This document shows, piece after piece, positions 1 through 8,385 of a stretch of DNA of 64,000 nucleotides (positions within the stretch are counted from its first letter, which is position 1; every line of letters starts with the position of its first letter). Both the position numbers and the translations under genes were made by a program. Origin of the DNA: Bacteroidia bacterium (GTDB lineage: Bacteria; Bacteroidota; Bacteroidia; UKL13-3); the NCBI GenBank assembly GCA_020049855.1, contig JAGVLJ010000001.1:1-64000 (forward strand), given 5' to 3'. The notes beneath the pieces are model-generated. The model was not told the DNA's origin. It was given only the letters and a program-made list of their open reading frames with translations, and searched no databases.

Positions 1-171
1 GGTAACAGACAACCTTAAATCAGCCGTTACCAAATCAAGTAAATACGAGCCGGTAATCAATGAAGACTTCGCAGCTTTTGCAGACCATTACAGCATAACG
101 GTACTGCCAACAAGAGCATACAAACCAAGGGATAAATCTCTGGTAGAAGGAGCTGTTAAAATCATTTATAC
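1..171 (+). mobile_element. 3' part of an IS21-family IstA transposase, truncated
   Basis: The second reading frame encodes the distal DDE catalytic core of an IstA-type transposase. It holds the DNLKSAV block with the second acidic residue, the PTRAYKPRDK block, and the LVEGAVKIIY helix that carries the catalytic Glu. The frame runs in from the window edge, so the upstream part is not visible. After about position 171 the family sequence stops abruptly and is replaced by unrelated residues before a TGA at 262-264. The usual C-terminal 150 or more residues and the istB ATPase gene are absent on this side. I read this as a dead insertion-sequence remnant. Family recognition is from motif memory only. 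Confidence 0.72.
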
Positions 172-173
172 CT

Positions 174-254
174 TCTGCCAGTCTTACCGAACTGCACCAA
201 ATATTAGACGAGGTGTTGGCATTCTATTCCGTTCAGGAGCCTGTATTATCGTAA
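174..254 (+). pseudogene. Orphan 3' end of an unidentified coding sequence
   Basis: Immediately after the transposase homology breaks off, a different frame reads about 26 plausible codons (SASLTELHQILDEVLAF and onwards) to a TAA at 252-254. It has no start of its own. It may be the tail of a host gene disrupted by the insertion or deletion that left the IS21 remnant. The stretch is short, so chance is a real alternative. Confidence 0.25.
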
Positions 255-264
255 CTTCGCCCTG

Positions 265-996
265 TTGAATCCAATTAAACAACATATTCCAAATGCCGTA
301 ACCGCCCTTAACCTGATATGCGGTTGCATTGCTATCAATTACGTATTTCCCGATGTAATGGGATACGACAACTGGGTATATGCATCTTATTTTATTCTGG
401 CGGCTACAGTATGTGATTTTTTTGACGGGCTTGTTGCAAGGGCTTTACATGTGCATTCGGAACTGGGCAAGCAACTTGATTCGCTTGCAGATGTAGTAAG
501 TTTTGGTGTAGCTCCTGCATTTTTATTGATGAAAATGGTAGAGAAGGCCGACCAGTGGAGCCTTATGCCTTTCTCCATTGGAATAAGTAAGTACCTTGCT
601 TTACTGGTTGCTGTTTTTTCGGCTGTACGTTTAGCTAAGTTTAATACCGACACACGACAAAGTCACCATTTCATTGGGCTTCCCACACCGGCCAACGCCA
701 TGCTCATTGCTTCCCTGCCCCTCATCATCGAATTCGGCAACGGCCGTTACGACTTTATCATGCTTAGTCCGTGGTTTTTATTTCCCCTTATTTTTATCAG
801 CAGTTTTTTACTGGTAGCTCCCCTTCCGCTTATTGCGTTAAAGTTTAAAAACTACTCGCTGCAGGATAACAAGCCGCGCTACCTTCTTATTGCAACCGGA
901 GTGCTTTGCGCTGCTCTATTTGGGTTTTTTGCTATCCCTATTACCATTGCTGCCTACCTGCTGCTCTCGGTGTTGTTCAAAGATCTAATTACCTAA
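265..996 (+). CDS. pssA: CDP-diacylglycerol--serine O-phosphatidyltransferase
   Basis: This is an integral membrane enzyme of phospholipid synthesis. It transfers the phosphatidyl group from CDP-diacylglycerol to serine, giving phosphatidylserine, the precursor of phosphatidylethanolamine. The CDP-alcohol phosphotransferase signature is complete (D-x2-D-G-x2-A-R-x8-G-x3-D-x3-D, around residues 51-74), and hydrophobic segments continue to the C-terminus. The 243-residue length fits the family. The start is a TTG. The next in-frame ATG lies about 30 codons further in and would remove the first membrane segment with its PNAVTALNL motif. The gene follows directly on an IS remnant, so its native upstream region may have been replaced. 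Confidence 0.9.
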   Translation: MNPIKQHIPNAVTALNLICGCIAINYVFPDVMGYDNWVYASYFILAATVCDFFDGLVARALHVHSELGKQLDSLADVVSFGVAPAFLLMKMVEKADQWSLMPFSIGISKYLALLVAVFSAVRLAKFNTDTRQSHHFIGLPTPANAMLIASLPLIIEFGNGRYDFIMLSPWFLFPLIFISSFLLVAPLPLIALKFKNYSLQDNKPRYLLIATGVLCAALFGFFAIPITIAAYLLLSVLFKDLIT

Positions 997-1052
997 TACT
1001 GATTTTTTGCGGGCTGCTTCCAATACTCAGCCAAATATGTACCTTTGCTCCC

Positions 1053-1304
1053 ATGAAATTTATTGCCGAAATCAATATCATGCCTCAAAAGGCATTACTC
1101 GATCCGCAGGGAAAAGCGGTAAGCAGCAGCATGAAAAATATCGGACTTCCTGAAATCAACAATGTACGGGTAGGAAAACATATAAGCCTGGAAGTAGATG
1201 CAGAAAACGAAACCACAGCCGGAGAAAAGGTTGACATTGCCTGTAAAAAACTATTGGCCAACCTGATTATGGAAACGTACGAATTCAACCTGCACAAAGC
1301 TTAA
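1053..1304 (+). CDS. purS: Phosphoribosylformylglycinamidine synthase subunit PurS
   Basis: This 83-residue protein matches PurS, the small dimeric subunit of the PurSQL FGAM synthase of purine biosynthesis, which helps couple the glutaminase (PurQ) to the synthetase (PurL). The family pattern is visible: an N-terminal beta strand (MKFIAEINIMPQKALLDPQGKA), the G-L-x2-I-x2-V-R-V-G-K strand and a terminal helix. A longer frame opens at 906, but its first 49 residues overlap pssA and do not resemble the family, so ATG 1053 is chosen. A TAnnTTTG box (TACCTTTG, 1040-1047) ends five bases before this ATG, suggesting a very short or absent leader. purQ and purL are not next to it. Confidence 0.85.
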   Translation: MKFIAEINIMPQKALLDPQGKAVSSSMKNIGLPEINNVRVGKHISLEVDAENETTAGEKVDIACKKLLANLIMETYEFNLHKA

Positions 1305-1320
1305 TTTTTATCCTTAAACA

Positions 1321-2583
1321 ATGAGAAAATTAATTTGCCTCGTTGTTGTTTCTTTTTTTCTTGTTCCCGTACAGGGGCAAAATCCGGTTTATGCACGTAA
1401 AGTAGTAGATACCTTATGCTCCCCTTGGTTTGCCGGTAGGGGTTACCTAAATGGTGGTGATTTAAAAGCAGCCGAATACATTAAAGCACAGTTTACAGAG
1501 GCTGGTCTGAAACCATTTGGTACTTCGTACTTTCAACAATATGGTTTTACTGTAAATGTATTTCCTACCGACCCTGATATTTATATTGACGGAGAGCGGC
1601 TAAACCTTGGTTCAGATTTTATACCCGAAGCAGGATGCCGCACCATTGCCGGAACTTTTGAATTAGTTTGGGTAGACTCGGAGACAATTGATGACCCACG
1701 CAAATACAAAAAATTTGTAGAGGATACCCGTTTTAGAAAAAGTTTTCTGGTGCTGAATAACCTGAATAGGGTTAGCGAAAAAAACCTGTTAAACAAAATC
1801 CGTAGCAATGACTTTAAGGCTGCCGGAATAATGGAAGTAGTCACAAAACTTATGTGGTCGGTAGCTACCCGTCAGGATATGTTTCCTTCGTTGCAAATTA
1901 AGCCGGGGCTTATTTCTCAAAGGTCTAAACTGATTAAAGTTAATATTTTTTCTCAGGTTAACACACACCAAACGCAAAATGTAGTCGCATTTATAAAGGG
2001 CCTTGAAAAACCCGATTCGTTTATTGTGTTTACGGCTCATTACGACCACTTGGGGATGGTCGGTAAATCTGTATATTTTCCGGGAGCAAACGATAATGCG
2101 AGTGGGGTGGCCATGTTGCTCGATCTTGCTTCATATTATGCCACCCATAAGCCTAAGTACTCTCTGGCTTTTATTGCATTTTCGGGAGAAGAGGCAGGAC
2201 TACTTGGCTCTTATTACTTTACCCAATATCCATTGTTCAGTTTAAAATCCATTCGGTTTTTAATTAATATGGATTTGATGGGAACAGGAAGCAAAGGCAT
2301 AACAGCCGTAAATGCCACCGTTTATCCTGACTTTTTTAATAAACTGGAGATTGCCAATACTGCCGGAAATTATCTTTCGCCCCTAAATCAAAGGGGCAAA
2401 GCACAAAACAGCGATCATTATTTTTTCTCAGAAATGGGGATTCCCTGTTTTTTCTTTTACCTCATGGGCGAGTATGCTTATTATCATGACCCTGATGACC
2501 GGGCCGAAAATTTGCCAATGGAAAAATACTCGGAAGCTTTTTTGCTTATTCGAGATTTTGTATCTGAAATAGAAATTCCCTAA
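1321..2583 (+). CDS. Secreted M28-family zinc aminopeptidase
   Basis: This 420-residue exported protein has a signal peptide ending in VQGQ. The M28 co-catalytic di-zinc fold is recognisable from its ligand blocks: AHYDHLG (His and Asp, near residue 240), GANDNASG (bridging Asp), FSGEEAGLLGS (catalytic Glu and zinc Glu), NMDLMG (Asp) and the late AYYHDPDD (His). Proteins of this class remove N-terminal residues from peptides in the periplasm or outside the cell. The region between the signal peptide and the catalytic domain resembles a cap or PA-like insert. Substrate preference cannot be read from the sequence. The gene sits 16 bases after purS with no evident functional link. Confidence 0.85.
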   Translation: MRKLICLVVVSFFLVPVQGQNPVYARKVVDTLCSPWFAGRGYLNGGDLKAAEYIKAQFTEAGLKPFGTSYFQQYGFTVNVFPTDPDIYIDGERLNLGSDFIPEAGCRTIAGTFELVWVDSETIDDPRKYKKFVEDTRFRKSFLVLNNLNRVSEKNLLNKIRSNDFKAAGIMEVVTKLMWSVATRQDMFPSLQIKPGLISQRSKLIKVNIFSQVNTHQTQNVVAFIKGLEKPDSFIVFTAHYDHLGMVGKSVYFPGANDNASGVAMLLDLASYYATHKPKYSLAFIAFSGEEAGLLGSYYFTQYPLFSLKSIRFLINMDLMGTGSKGITAVNATVYPDFFNKLEIANTAGNYLSPLNQRGKAQNSDHYFFSEMGIPCFFFYLMGEYAYYHDPDDRAENLPMEKYSEAFLLIRDFVSEIEIP

Positions 2584-2640
2584 TAAAGTTGTGTAAAAAC
2601 GCTGATTGGGAGGTTAAAATTCAATCGGTATCTTTGAGTA

Positions 2641-3255
2641 ATGCTTCAAGCTTTTTTAAACGGATATGCAAGCGGCTTTGTTATGAGCCTGATGTTGGGA
2701 ACCGTATTCTTTGCCCTCATTCAGCATAGTATTGACTATGGTTTTAAAACCGGAATTTTTATTTCCCTCGGTGTAATTATCAGTGATTTTATTTTTGTAT
2801 CCATAGCTGTTTTTGGAATCAGTTTAATTCCCGCCATCAAAGAAAATGAAAATAACATTCGGGTTCTTGGAGGGATTGTGCTCCTTTTTTTAGGGCTGAA
2901 TAGCTGGAGAATAACTAAGCCTAAAGTGGTATACCCTGCATCAAAAGGCGGAACAATTTTTTATTTTATTGGGAAGGGGTTTTTGCTAAATGCGCTTAAC
3001 CCGGTAAACTTATTTACATGGGTTGCTATTTCAACTTATCTTAATGGAGTGGTGAAGTATTCGGTGCGCTTAGAATTAGTTTATTTTGTGGCCTGCCTTT
3101 TAGCCATTTTTGTTACTGAAATATTAATCTCATTTGGTGCATCCCGACTAAGGCATTTAATAACTGAAAGGATTCTAATTTTTATAAATCGTTTAGCGGG
3201 TTCGGTGTTTATAGGTGCCGGATTATACCTGTTCTGGCAAATTATACCACTATGA
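2641..3255 (+). CDS. LysE/RhtB-type amino acid exporter
   Basis: This 204-residue polytopic membrane protein has about six hydrophobic segments. The N-terminus (GYASGFVMSLMLGTVFFALIQHSI) matches the LysE/RhtB pattern, where a glycine-rich first helix with a P/M-L-G-P-like turn is followed by a Gln/His polar patch. The later block GKGFLLNALNPVNLFTWVA corresponds to the family's G-F-x2-N-L-x-N-P-K motif. Members export amino acids or homoserine lactones; the substrate here is unknown. A strong hairpin terminator follows the stop codon. Confidence 0.8.
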   Translation: MLQAFLNGYASGFVMSLMLGTVFFALIQHSIDYGFKTGIFISLGVIISDFIFVSIAVFGISLIPAIKENENNIRVLGGIVLLFLGLNSWRITKPKVVYPASKGGTIFYFIGKGFLLNALNPVNLFTWVAISTYLNGVVKYSVRLELVYFVACLLAIFVTEILISFGASRLRHLITERILIFINRLAGSVFIGAGLYLFWQIIPL

Positions 3256-3260
3256 AACAA

Positions 3261-3293
3261 AAAATCTCCTTTTCGAAAATGTAAGGAGATTTT
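3261..3293. terminator. Bidirectional intrinsic terminator between LysE and rpoD
   Basis: A perfect 11-bp inverted repeat, AAAATCTCCTT / AAGGAGATTTT, spans an 11-nt loop. It is flanked by A runs on the left and T runs on the right. It lies between two convergent genes, so it can terminate both. Confidence 0.85.
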
Positions 3294-3314
3294 TTGTATT
3301 GATTTCTTTATTGC

Positions 3315-4178
3315 TTAGCCTAAATATGCTTTTAGAATTTTGCTTTTGGACGATTTGCGTAACCTGCGTAATGCTTTTTCTTTAATCTGGCGAACCCGCT
3401 CGCGGGTAAGTCCGATTTTATCCGAAATATCTTCGAGTGTATGAGCGGGCCCCCCATCAAGGCCGTAATAATATTTTAATACGTCTTTTTCTTTTTCTGA
3501 AAGGGTGGAGATTACGCGATTAATTTCTTTTTGCAGCGATTCGTTAATCAATGTAATATCCGGACGAGGCTCATCATTGCTGTCAAGTATTCCAAGCAGG
3601 GTATTATCTTCTCCTTCGGTAAGAGGTGCATCAATAGAAAGATGGCGACCGGTAGAACGCAAGGCGTTTTCAACTTCAATTAATGGAATATCGAGTTCAG
3701 TTGCAATCTCTTCTACCGTAGGTTCGCGCTCCAACCTTTGCTCAAGCAACGCAGCAGCATTACCGATACGACCAATAGAACCCACTTTATTTAATGGCAA
3801 TCGTACAATACGAGACTGGTCGGCCAAAGCCTGAAGAATAGATTGACGAATCCACCAAACTGCATAGGAGATAAATTTAAACCCGCGGGTTTCGTCAAAT
3901 CGTTTAGCGGCTTTAATCAACCCCAAATTTCCCTCGTTAATTAAATCACCCAATGTGAGCCCCTGATTTTGGTATTGCTTAGAAACGGAAACAACAAAAC
4001 GAAGGTTGGCATTTACCAAACGCTCTAAAGCCACCTGATCTCCTTCACGAATTCTACGCGCCAACTCTACTTCTTCCTGTGCATCAATCATGGGCACTTT
4101 ACTGATTTCGTTAAGGTATTTATCGAGCGACTTGCTCTCGCGGTTGGTAAACTGTTTACTTATTTTTAGTTGTCTCAT
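3315..4178 (-). CDS. rpoD: Primary RNA polymerase sigma factor RpoD/SigA, short Bacteroidota form
   Basis: At 287 residues this is the compact housekeeping sigma factor of Bacteroidota, lacking region 1.1 and the large non-conserved insert of the E. coli protein. Region 1.2 ([20 protein letters not shown]), region 2 ([30 protein letters not shown], then [15 protein letters not shown] for -10 recognition), region 3 and region 4.2 ([20 protein letters not shown]) are all intact. In this phylum the protein recognises TTG and TAnnTTTG promoter boxes, several of which occur in this window. The gene has its own 160-bp upstream gap after feoB, so it is probably transcribed alone. Confidence 0.95.
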   Translation of the reverse strand: MRQLKISKQFTNRESKSLDKYLNEISKVPMIDAQEEVELARRIREGDQVALERLVNANLRFVVSVSKQYQNQGLTLGDLINEGNLGLIKAAKRFDETRGFKFISYAVWWIRQSILQALADQSRIVRLPLNKVGSIGRIGNAAALLEQRLEREPTVEEIATELDIPLIEVENALRSTGRHLSIDAPLTEGEDNTLLGILDSNDEPRPDITLINESLQKEINRVISTLSEKEKDVLKYYYGLDGGPAHTLEDISDKIGLTRERVRQIKEKALRRLRKSSKSKILKAYLG

Positions 4179-4224
4179 CTATTATCTGTTTCTCGGCTAA
4201 TTTTTAAAGCGGTGCAAAAGTCTT

Positions 4225-4254
4225 AAAATAAAATTATAAAATAAATTTTATTTT
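4225..4254. repeat. AT-only inverted repeat between feoB and rpoD
   Basis: A perfect 11-bp inverted repeat, AAAATAAAATT / AATTTTATTTT, has an 8-nt A/T loop. It lies downstream of feoB and upstream of rpoD on the same strand. It could be a weak feoB terminator, but it has no G/C pairs, so it may be only a product of base composition. Confidence 0.35.
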
Positions 4255-4342
4255 GATTTTCAGGTATTTATCAATAATTATACCATTATTCCATTAATGA
4301 CAAAAGATTCTATGATGTTTATTCAATAGTCTAATTGTGAGT

Positions 4343-6448
4343 TTATTTTAAAAAATTAAACACCAATAGACTTGACAAATAAGCAAGAGCCGTAAGGTAA
4401 AAAAGTTGTAGTAATGTCCATTTTAAACTTTTTGTCTCCCGATAGGTTATGGCAAGCGTTGACATACACTGCATAGCAAAAGCGTAAAAAATCAACAAGG
4501 AGGCAATAACCGCAAGTGAGTATTGAGGTTGATGGGTGAGGGGATTTATTTCCTCTATCATTTTCAACCGAATACTACTGAAATCTGATTCATCACCCGA
4601 TGCGCTGTATATAGTGGTCATGGTACCTACAAAAACCTCACGAGCCGCGAAAGAGGTAATGAGCGCAATCCCTATTTTCCAGTTAAATCCGAGGGGGGCA
4701 ATGGCGGGCTCTATCATTTTTCCAAAATACCCCGCATACGAGGCCTCGAGTTTTTCTGATTGATATTCGGCTGCCAATACTTCGGCAGATTTTGTTGGGG
4801 CCGAAGCCAGTTCTTTGTACTTGGCATCGAGTTTTTCAAACTCTCCGGCTGGGGCAAAAGAAGATAAAGCCCATAACAAGATTGAAATGGCTACAATAAT
4901 TTTACCTGCTTCAAACACAAAGCTGCGACACTTTTCATAAATAGTTAGAAATACGTTGCGCCACATAGGAATTTTGAAAGCTGGCATTTCCATTATAAAG
5001 TAGTTGTTTCCTGCAGGCTTAAGTATTTTTTGAAAAACCCATGCACTCAATAATGAGGTAACAAATCCAAGCACATACATGCCCATTAAAATTAATCCCT
5101 GCATATTTAAAAATCCCCATAAATAGGTTTCGGGAACCAACATTGAAATAAGCAAAGTATAAACAGGCAATCGGGCAGAACAACTCATCAATGGAATCAC
5201 CATAATGGTAATGAGTTTTTCCTGCTTATTTTCAATATTTCTGGCCGACATGATTGCCGGCACAGCGCAAGCCATTCCACTTATAAGGGGAACCACTGAT
5301 TTGCCGTTAAGCCCAAAACTCCGCATAAGTTTATCCATGATAAAACTAACGCGCGCCATATATCCGATATCCTCGAGTAGAGTGATAAAGAAAAACAAAA
5401 TGGCAATTTGTGGAATAAACACAATCACCCCGCTTAATCCGGCCAAGATTCCGTGAACAATGAGGTTATTAAGTGTTCCTCCCGGAATTATATGCTCAAC
5501 CTCATTTGAAAAATAGTTCATCCCAACCTCCATCCATTCCATCGGGTAGGATGCTAAAGAGAAAATAGCTTGAAAAATGACAAATAAAACTAATAGAAAA
5601 AAAGACAACCCAAAGTACTTATGCGTAATAATCGTATCGAGCCGATTGCTTAGGGAGATTTGATTTCTGCTGGCTTTTCGCTTGCTGGTTTCCTTTAAAA
5701 TAATATCAATCATTCTATAGCGTGCAACGATTTCCTCTACCTGTTCCTTTTTTTCACAGAATAAATTTCGTGCAAGTATTTCCTTAAACTTCTTAAGTTG
5801 CTCTCCATCCTTAAAAAGAAGCATTTGATTGTGAGCCCAAAGCACTGCGCTATAGCTATTGTTTAAGCTGAGGTAAGTTTTACATTCTTCGAGCATTGAC
5901 TGATTGAGCCCCGTGGTCTCGAAAAAGGGAGCTGTTGATGAGCGGTGTGCTGAAAGAATAGCCTGTTTTATTCTATCCAGCCCTTTCATTTTGCGGGCAT
6001 TAGTTGGAATAATTTCTACTCCCAGCCTACTTTGCAACAATCCATAATTATATTCTATCCCTTTTCGGTCGGCCAAATCAATCATGTTCAAGGCAAACAC
6101 CACCGGATAACCCAAATCGGCCACCTGAGTAAACAGCAACAGGTTCCGTTTTAGGTTACTGGCATCGGCAATAAACAAAACCACATCCGGTATATCCTTG
6201 TTTTCGTGGCTGCAAAGGCCATAAAAAGTTACCGCCTCGTCATCTGATTTAGGGTACAGGCTATACGTGCCCGGTAAATCTATTATTTTAACTTTATGCT
6301 CTGCATCAATCGTAAAATGGCCTACTTTTTTATCAACGGTAGTTCCCGGAAAATTACTGACTTTCTGGTTTAATCCAGTAAGCGTATTAAACAAGGAGGT
6401 TTTCCCACAATTGGGGTTTCCAACTAATGCAACCTTAATTTCCTTCAC
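4343..6448 (-). CDS. feoB: Ferrous iron transport GTPase FeoB
   Basis: This is an inner-membrane Fe2+ importer of 701 residues. The N-terminal G domain shows G1 (GNPNCGKTS), the conserved FPGTTVD segment, G3 (DLPGTYSL) and G4 (NMID). A helical GDI-like spacer follows, then the membrane domain with two gate repeats, including the SCSARLPVYTLLI segment with its conserved Cys and the later FAAREVFVGTM segment. The start codon lies 14 bases inside the 3' end of feoA, so the two are translationally coupled. No separate FeoC is visible. Confidence 0.95.
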   Translation of the reverse strand: MKEIKVALVGNPNCGKTSLFNTLTGLNQKVSNFPGTTVDKKVGHFTIDAEHKVKIIDLPGTYSLYPKSDDEAVTFYGLCSHENKDIPDVVLFIADASNLKRNLLLFTQVADLGYPVVFALNMIDLADRKGIEYNYGLLQSRLGVEIIPTNARKMKGLDRIKQAILSAHRSSTAPFFETTGLNQSMLEECKTYLSLNNSYSAVLWAHNQMLLFKDGEQLKKFKEILARNLFCEKKEQVEEIVARYRMIDIILKETSKRKASRNQISLSNRLDTIITHKYFGLSFFLLVLFVIFQAIFSLASYPMEWMEVGMNYFSNEVEHIIPGGTLNNLIVHGILAGLSGVIVFIPQIAILFFFITLLEDIGYMARVSFIMDKLMRSFGLNGKSVVPLISGMACAVPAIMSARNIENKQEKLITIMVIPLMSCSARLPVYTLLISMLVPETYLWGFLNMQGLILMGMYVLGFVTSLLSAWVFQKILKPAGNNYFIMEMPAFKIPMWRNVFLTIYEKCRSFVFEAGKIIVAISILLWALSSFAPAGEFEKLDAKYKELASAPTKSAEVLAAEYQSEKLEASYAGYFGKMIEPAIAPLGFNWKIGIALITSFAAREVFVGTMTTIYSASGDESDFSSIRLKMIEEINPLTHQPQYSLAVIASLLIFYAFAMQCMSTLAITYRETKSLKWTLLQLFYLTALAYLSSLLVFNFLK

Positions 6449-6671
6449 TTATATCCAGTTTAATCAAAACGCTGGTTGCTTCCTGTTTCCTAATGCAGAG
6501 TTTATACCCCGACACCGTTATAGCGATGGGATCTCCAAAAGGGGCTATGTTTTCCACTTTCACCTTTTCTCCCGGAAGGCAGCCCATTTCATAAAGTTTT
6601 ACAGAAAGATCTTCATCCTCGATTGAAACAATAACCGCTTCGATACCCTTTGCTAATGCCGATAACTTCAT
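6435..6671 (-). CDS. feoA: FeoA, SH3-like partner of FeoB
   Basis: This 78-residue cytosolic protein has the FeoA layout: a short leading helix, L-x2-M-G-C-L-P-G-E-x-V-x-V (residues about 27-39), GDP-I-x-I-x-V-x-G-Y-x-L-C-I-R-K. FeoA family proteins modulate ferrous iron uptake through FeoB. It is the first gene of the feoAB operon and overlaps feoB by 14 bases. An iron-responsive operator is likely upstream, but I could not identify one. Confidence 0.9.
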   Translation of the reverse strand: MKLSALAKGIEAVIVSIEDEDLSVKLYEMGCLPGEKVKVENIAPFGDPIAITVSGYKLCIRKQEATSVLIKLDISEGN

Positions 6672-6795
6672 GATACAAGGCGCAATTTAGGCTATTTATA
6701 AAGATTGTGCAAAGGGGGGAACACATGACGAAAATAAAACAACATGGCCGAATTAAATTTTTTTAATTACTTTAGACACCTTAAATATTTTAAAA

Positions 6796-8379
6796 ATGAA
6801 AAAAATCATCGTTGTAATTTTTGTTTTCCTGAAGTGCATACAGGGCATTCATTCGCAAGATATTGACGTCAGCTGGGGACCTTTATTAAAAGAGAACAAA
6901 GGCGGAACCATTGTGGCCATTGTAGGCCATGATCAAAACGGATATTATGCAGTGAGAAATTACGTGGTGGCCTCAGCCCTTATTACCTATGCTGACAAGC
7001 TCTACTTAGAACGTTATACCAACAACCATGAGATGGAATACTCGCATGAGATAAAACTGAAGGACGAGGAACTTGGTAAACTGAAATACGAGGGGATTTT
7101 TTATGTGGGAGGAAAGCTTATTATGTTTACCTCTCACTATGACAAAAAAGGAGACAGAAACATTGCGTATGCCGAACACCTGAGTGAATCGGGTGAACCT
7201 GAAGGAGACAGAGTTGAGGTTGACAGGTTATTCTCGGATAAAGTTGCCAATAAGGGTTCTTTTCAGTTCATAGTAGCCGAAGATCACAGTAAAATTTTGG
7301 TCATACATCAGGAAATGTATAAAAAAGACAGCCGGGAAAAGTTTTTCTATAAAATGTTTGATCAAAACCTGAAAGTACTTTGGGAAAAGAAGATGGAACT
7401 TCCGTTTAAGGACAAATATTCATCGGTAGGAGGATATAAAATTGACGCTGGGGGCAAAGTATATGCACAGTGCGGAGTAACCAACGAGAAAAAAGAAAAA
7501 GGAAAGGCCAATTATACATACTATATTATCGAGTATGATCCCACCGCTGATAAAATGGAAAAATACCACGTGAATCTGGCCGGAAAATACATCAGCGAGA
7601 TAACTTATGCCGATGATCCGAAACACAACAATATTGTGTGTGCCGGTTTTTATTCCAATAAATCCGGTGCCGGCATGGCGGGTGTTTTTTACCTGCGTAT
7701 AAACAAAGAATCAAAGGAAATAACTGAAAAAGGAATTAAAGATTTCGGGAAGGAGTTTCTGGCGCAATTTATAGGAGAGAAAAAAGCTTCTAAAGGAAAA
7801 GAGGCTTATTCATTTGATATGCGTCATTTTATTTTACGAGAAGATGGCGGAGCAATATTGGTTGCCGAGCAATATTATGTTCAAGAGGTTTGCCGCTCCT
7901 CAGGAGGTACCGGTCTAACGGTTCAGCGTTGCGACCTTCATTATTATTATAAAGATATTATTTGTGCCAGCATTAATCCCGATGCCAGCATTGCCTGGGT
8001 AACACGTGTTCCTAAGTTTCAGCACTCGGTAAATGACGGGGGATTTTATTCATCATACCTGATTAGCATGAAGGGAAACCAGATTTTTTTCCTATTTAAC
8101 GACAACCCAAAAAACATGAAACTGCTCGCTACCGCAAACGCCAAAAAGGGTAAAGGGGTTCCGGTTAAGATGATGACGAATCCAAAAAAATCTGTTGCTC
8201 TGCTTTATACAGTAGATATGGCGACCGGAGAAATAGACTCAAAGCCATTATTTAATGCCAAGTCAGACAAGGCAACCATACTACGGCCAAAACTTTATCG
8301 GCAAATCAACGATAAGGATATCGTTATTTACGGAGAACGCGGTAAGAATTACAAATTCGGAACCATGTCGCTCAACTGA
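6796..8379 (+). CDS. Secreted protein of unknown function (527 aa)
   Basis: I do not recognise a named family. The protein begins with a clear signal peptide (MKKIIVVIFVFLKCIQGIHSQ) whose likely product starts with Gln. The remainder alternates short beta-type segments with charged loops, as in a propeller-like or all-beta extracellular or periplasmic domain. It has no C-terminal T9SS sorting motif and no lipobox. It ends six bases before the PEGA-trypsin lipoprotein gene, so the two are probably co-transcribed and may act together at the envelope. Confidence 0.6.
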   Translation: MKKIIVVIFVFLKCIQGIHSQDIDVSWGPLLKENKGGTIVAIVGHDQNGYYAVRNYVVASALITYADKLYLERYTNNHEMEYSHEIKLKDEELGKLKYEGIFYVGGKLIMFTSHYDKKGDRNIAYAEHLSESGEPEGDRVEVDRLFSDKVANKGSFQFIVAEDHSKILVIHQEMYKKDSREKFFYKMFDQNLKVLWEKKMELPFKDKYSSVGGYKIDAGGKVYAQCGVTNEKKEKGKANYTYYIIEYDPTADKMEKYHVNLAGKYISEITYADDPKHNNIVCAGFYSNKSGAGMAGVFYLRINKESKEITEKGIKDFGKEFLAQFIGEKKASKGKEAYSFDMRHFILREDGGAILVAEQYYVQEVCRSSGGTGLTVQRCDLHYYYKDIICASINPDASIAWVTRVPKFQHSVNDGGFYSSYLISMKGNQIFFLFNDNPKNMKLLATANAKKGKGVPVKMMTNPKKSVALLYTVDMATGEIDSKPLFNAKSDKATILRPKLYRQINDKDIVIYGERGKNYKFGTMSLN

Positions 8380-8385
8380 TAACCT

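Noticed and set aside
906-1052. 49-residue N-terminal extension of purS in an open frame from 906
   Set aside because: It overlaps pssA, has no family resemblance and precedes a good TAnnTTTG box and ATG at 1053.
3315-4178. RpoD truncated relative to E. coli sigma-70
   Set aside because: The 287-residue form without region 1.1 is normal for this phylum.
4225-4254. AT-only inverted repeat as a regulatory site for rpoD
   Set aside because: No G/C pairs and a loop of A/T only. A chance product of an AT-rich gap is as likely.
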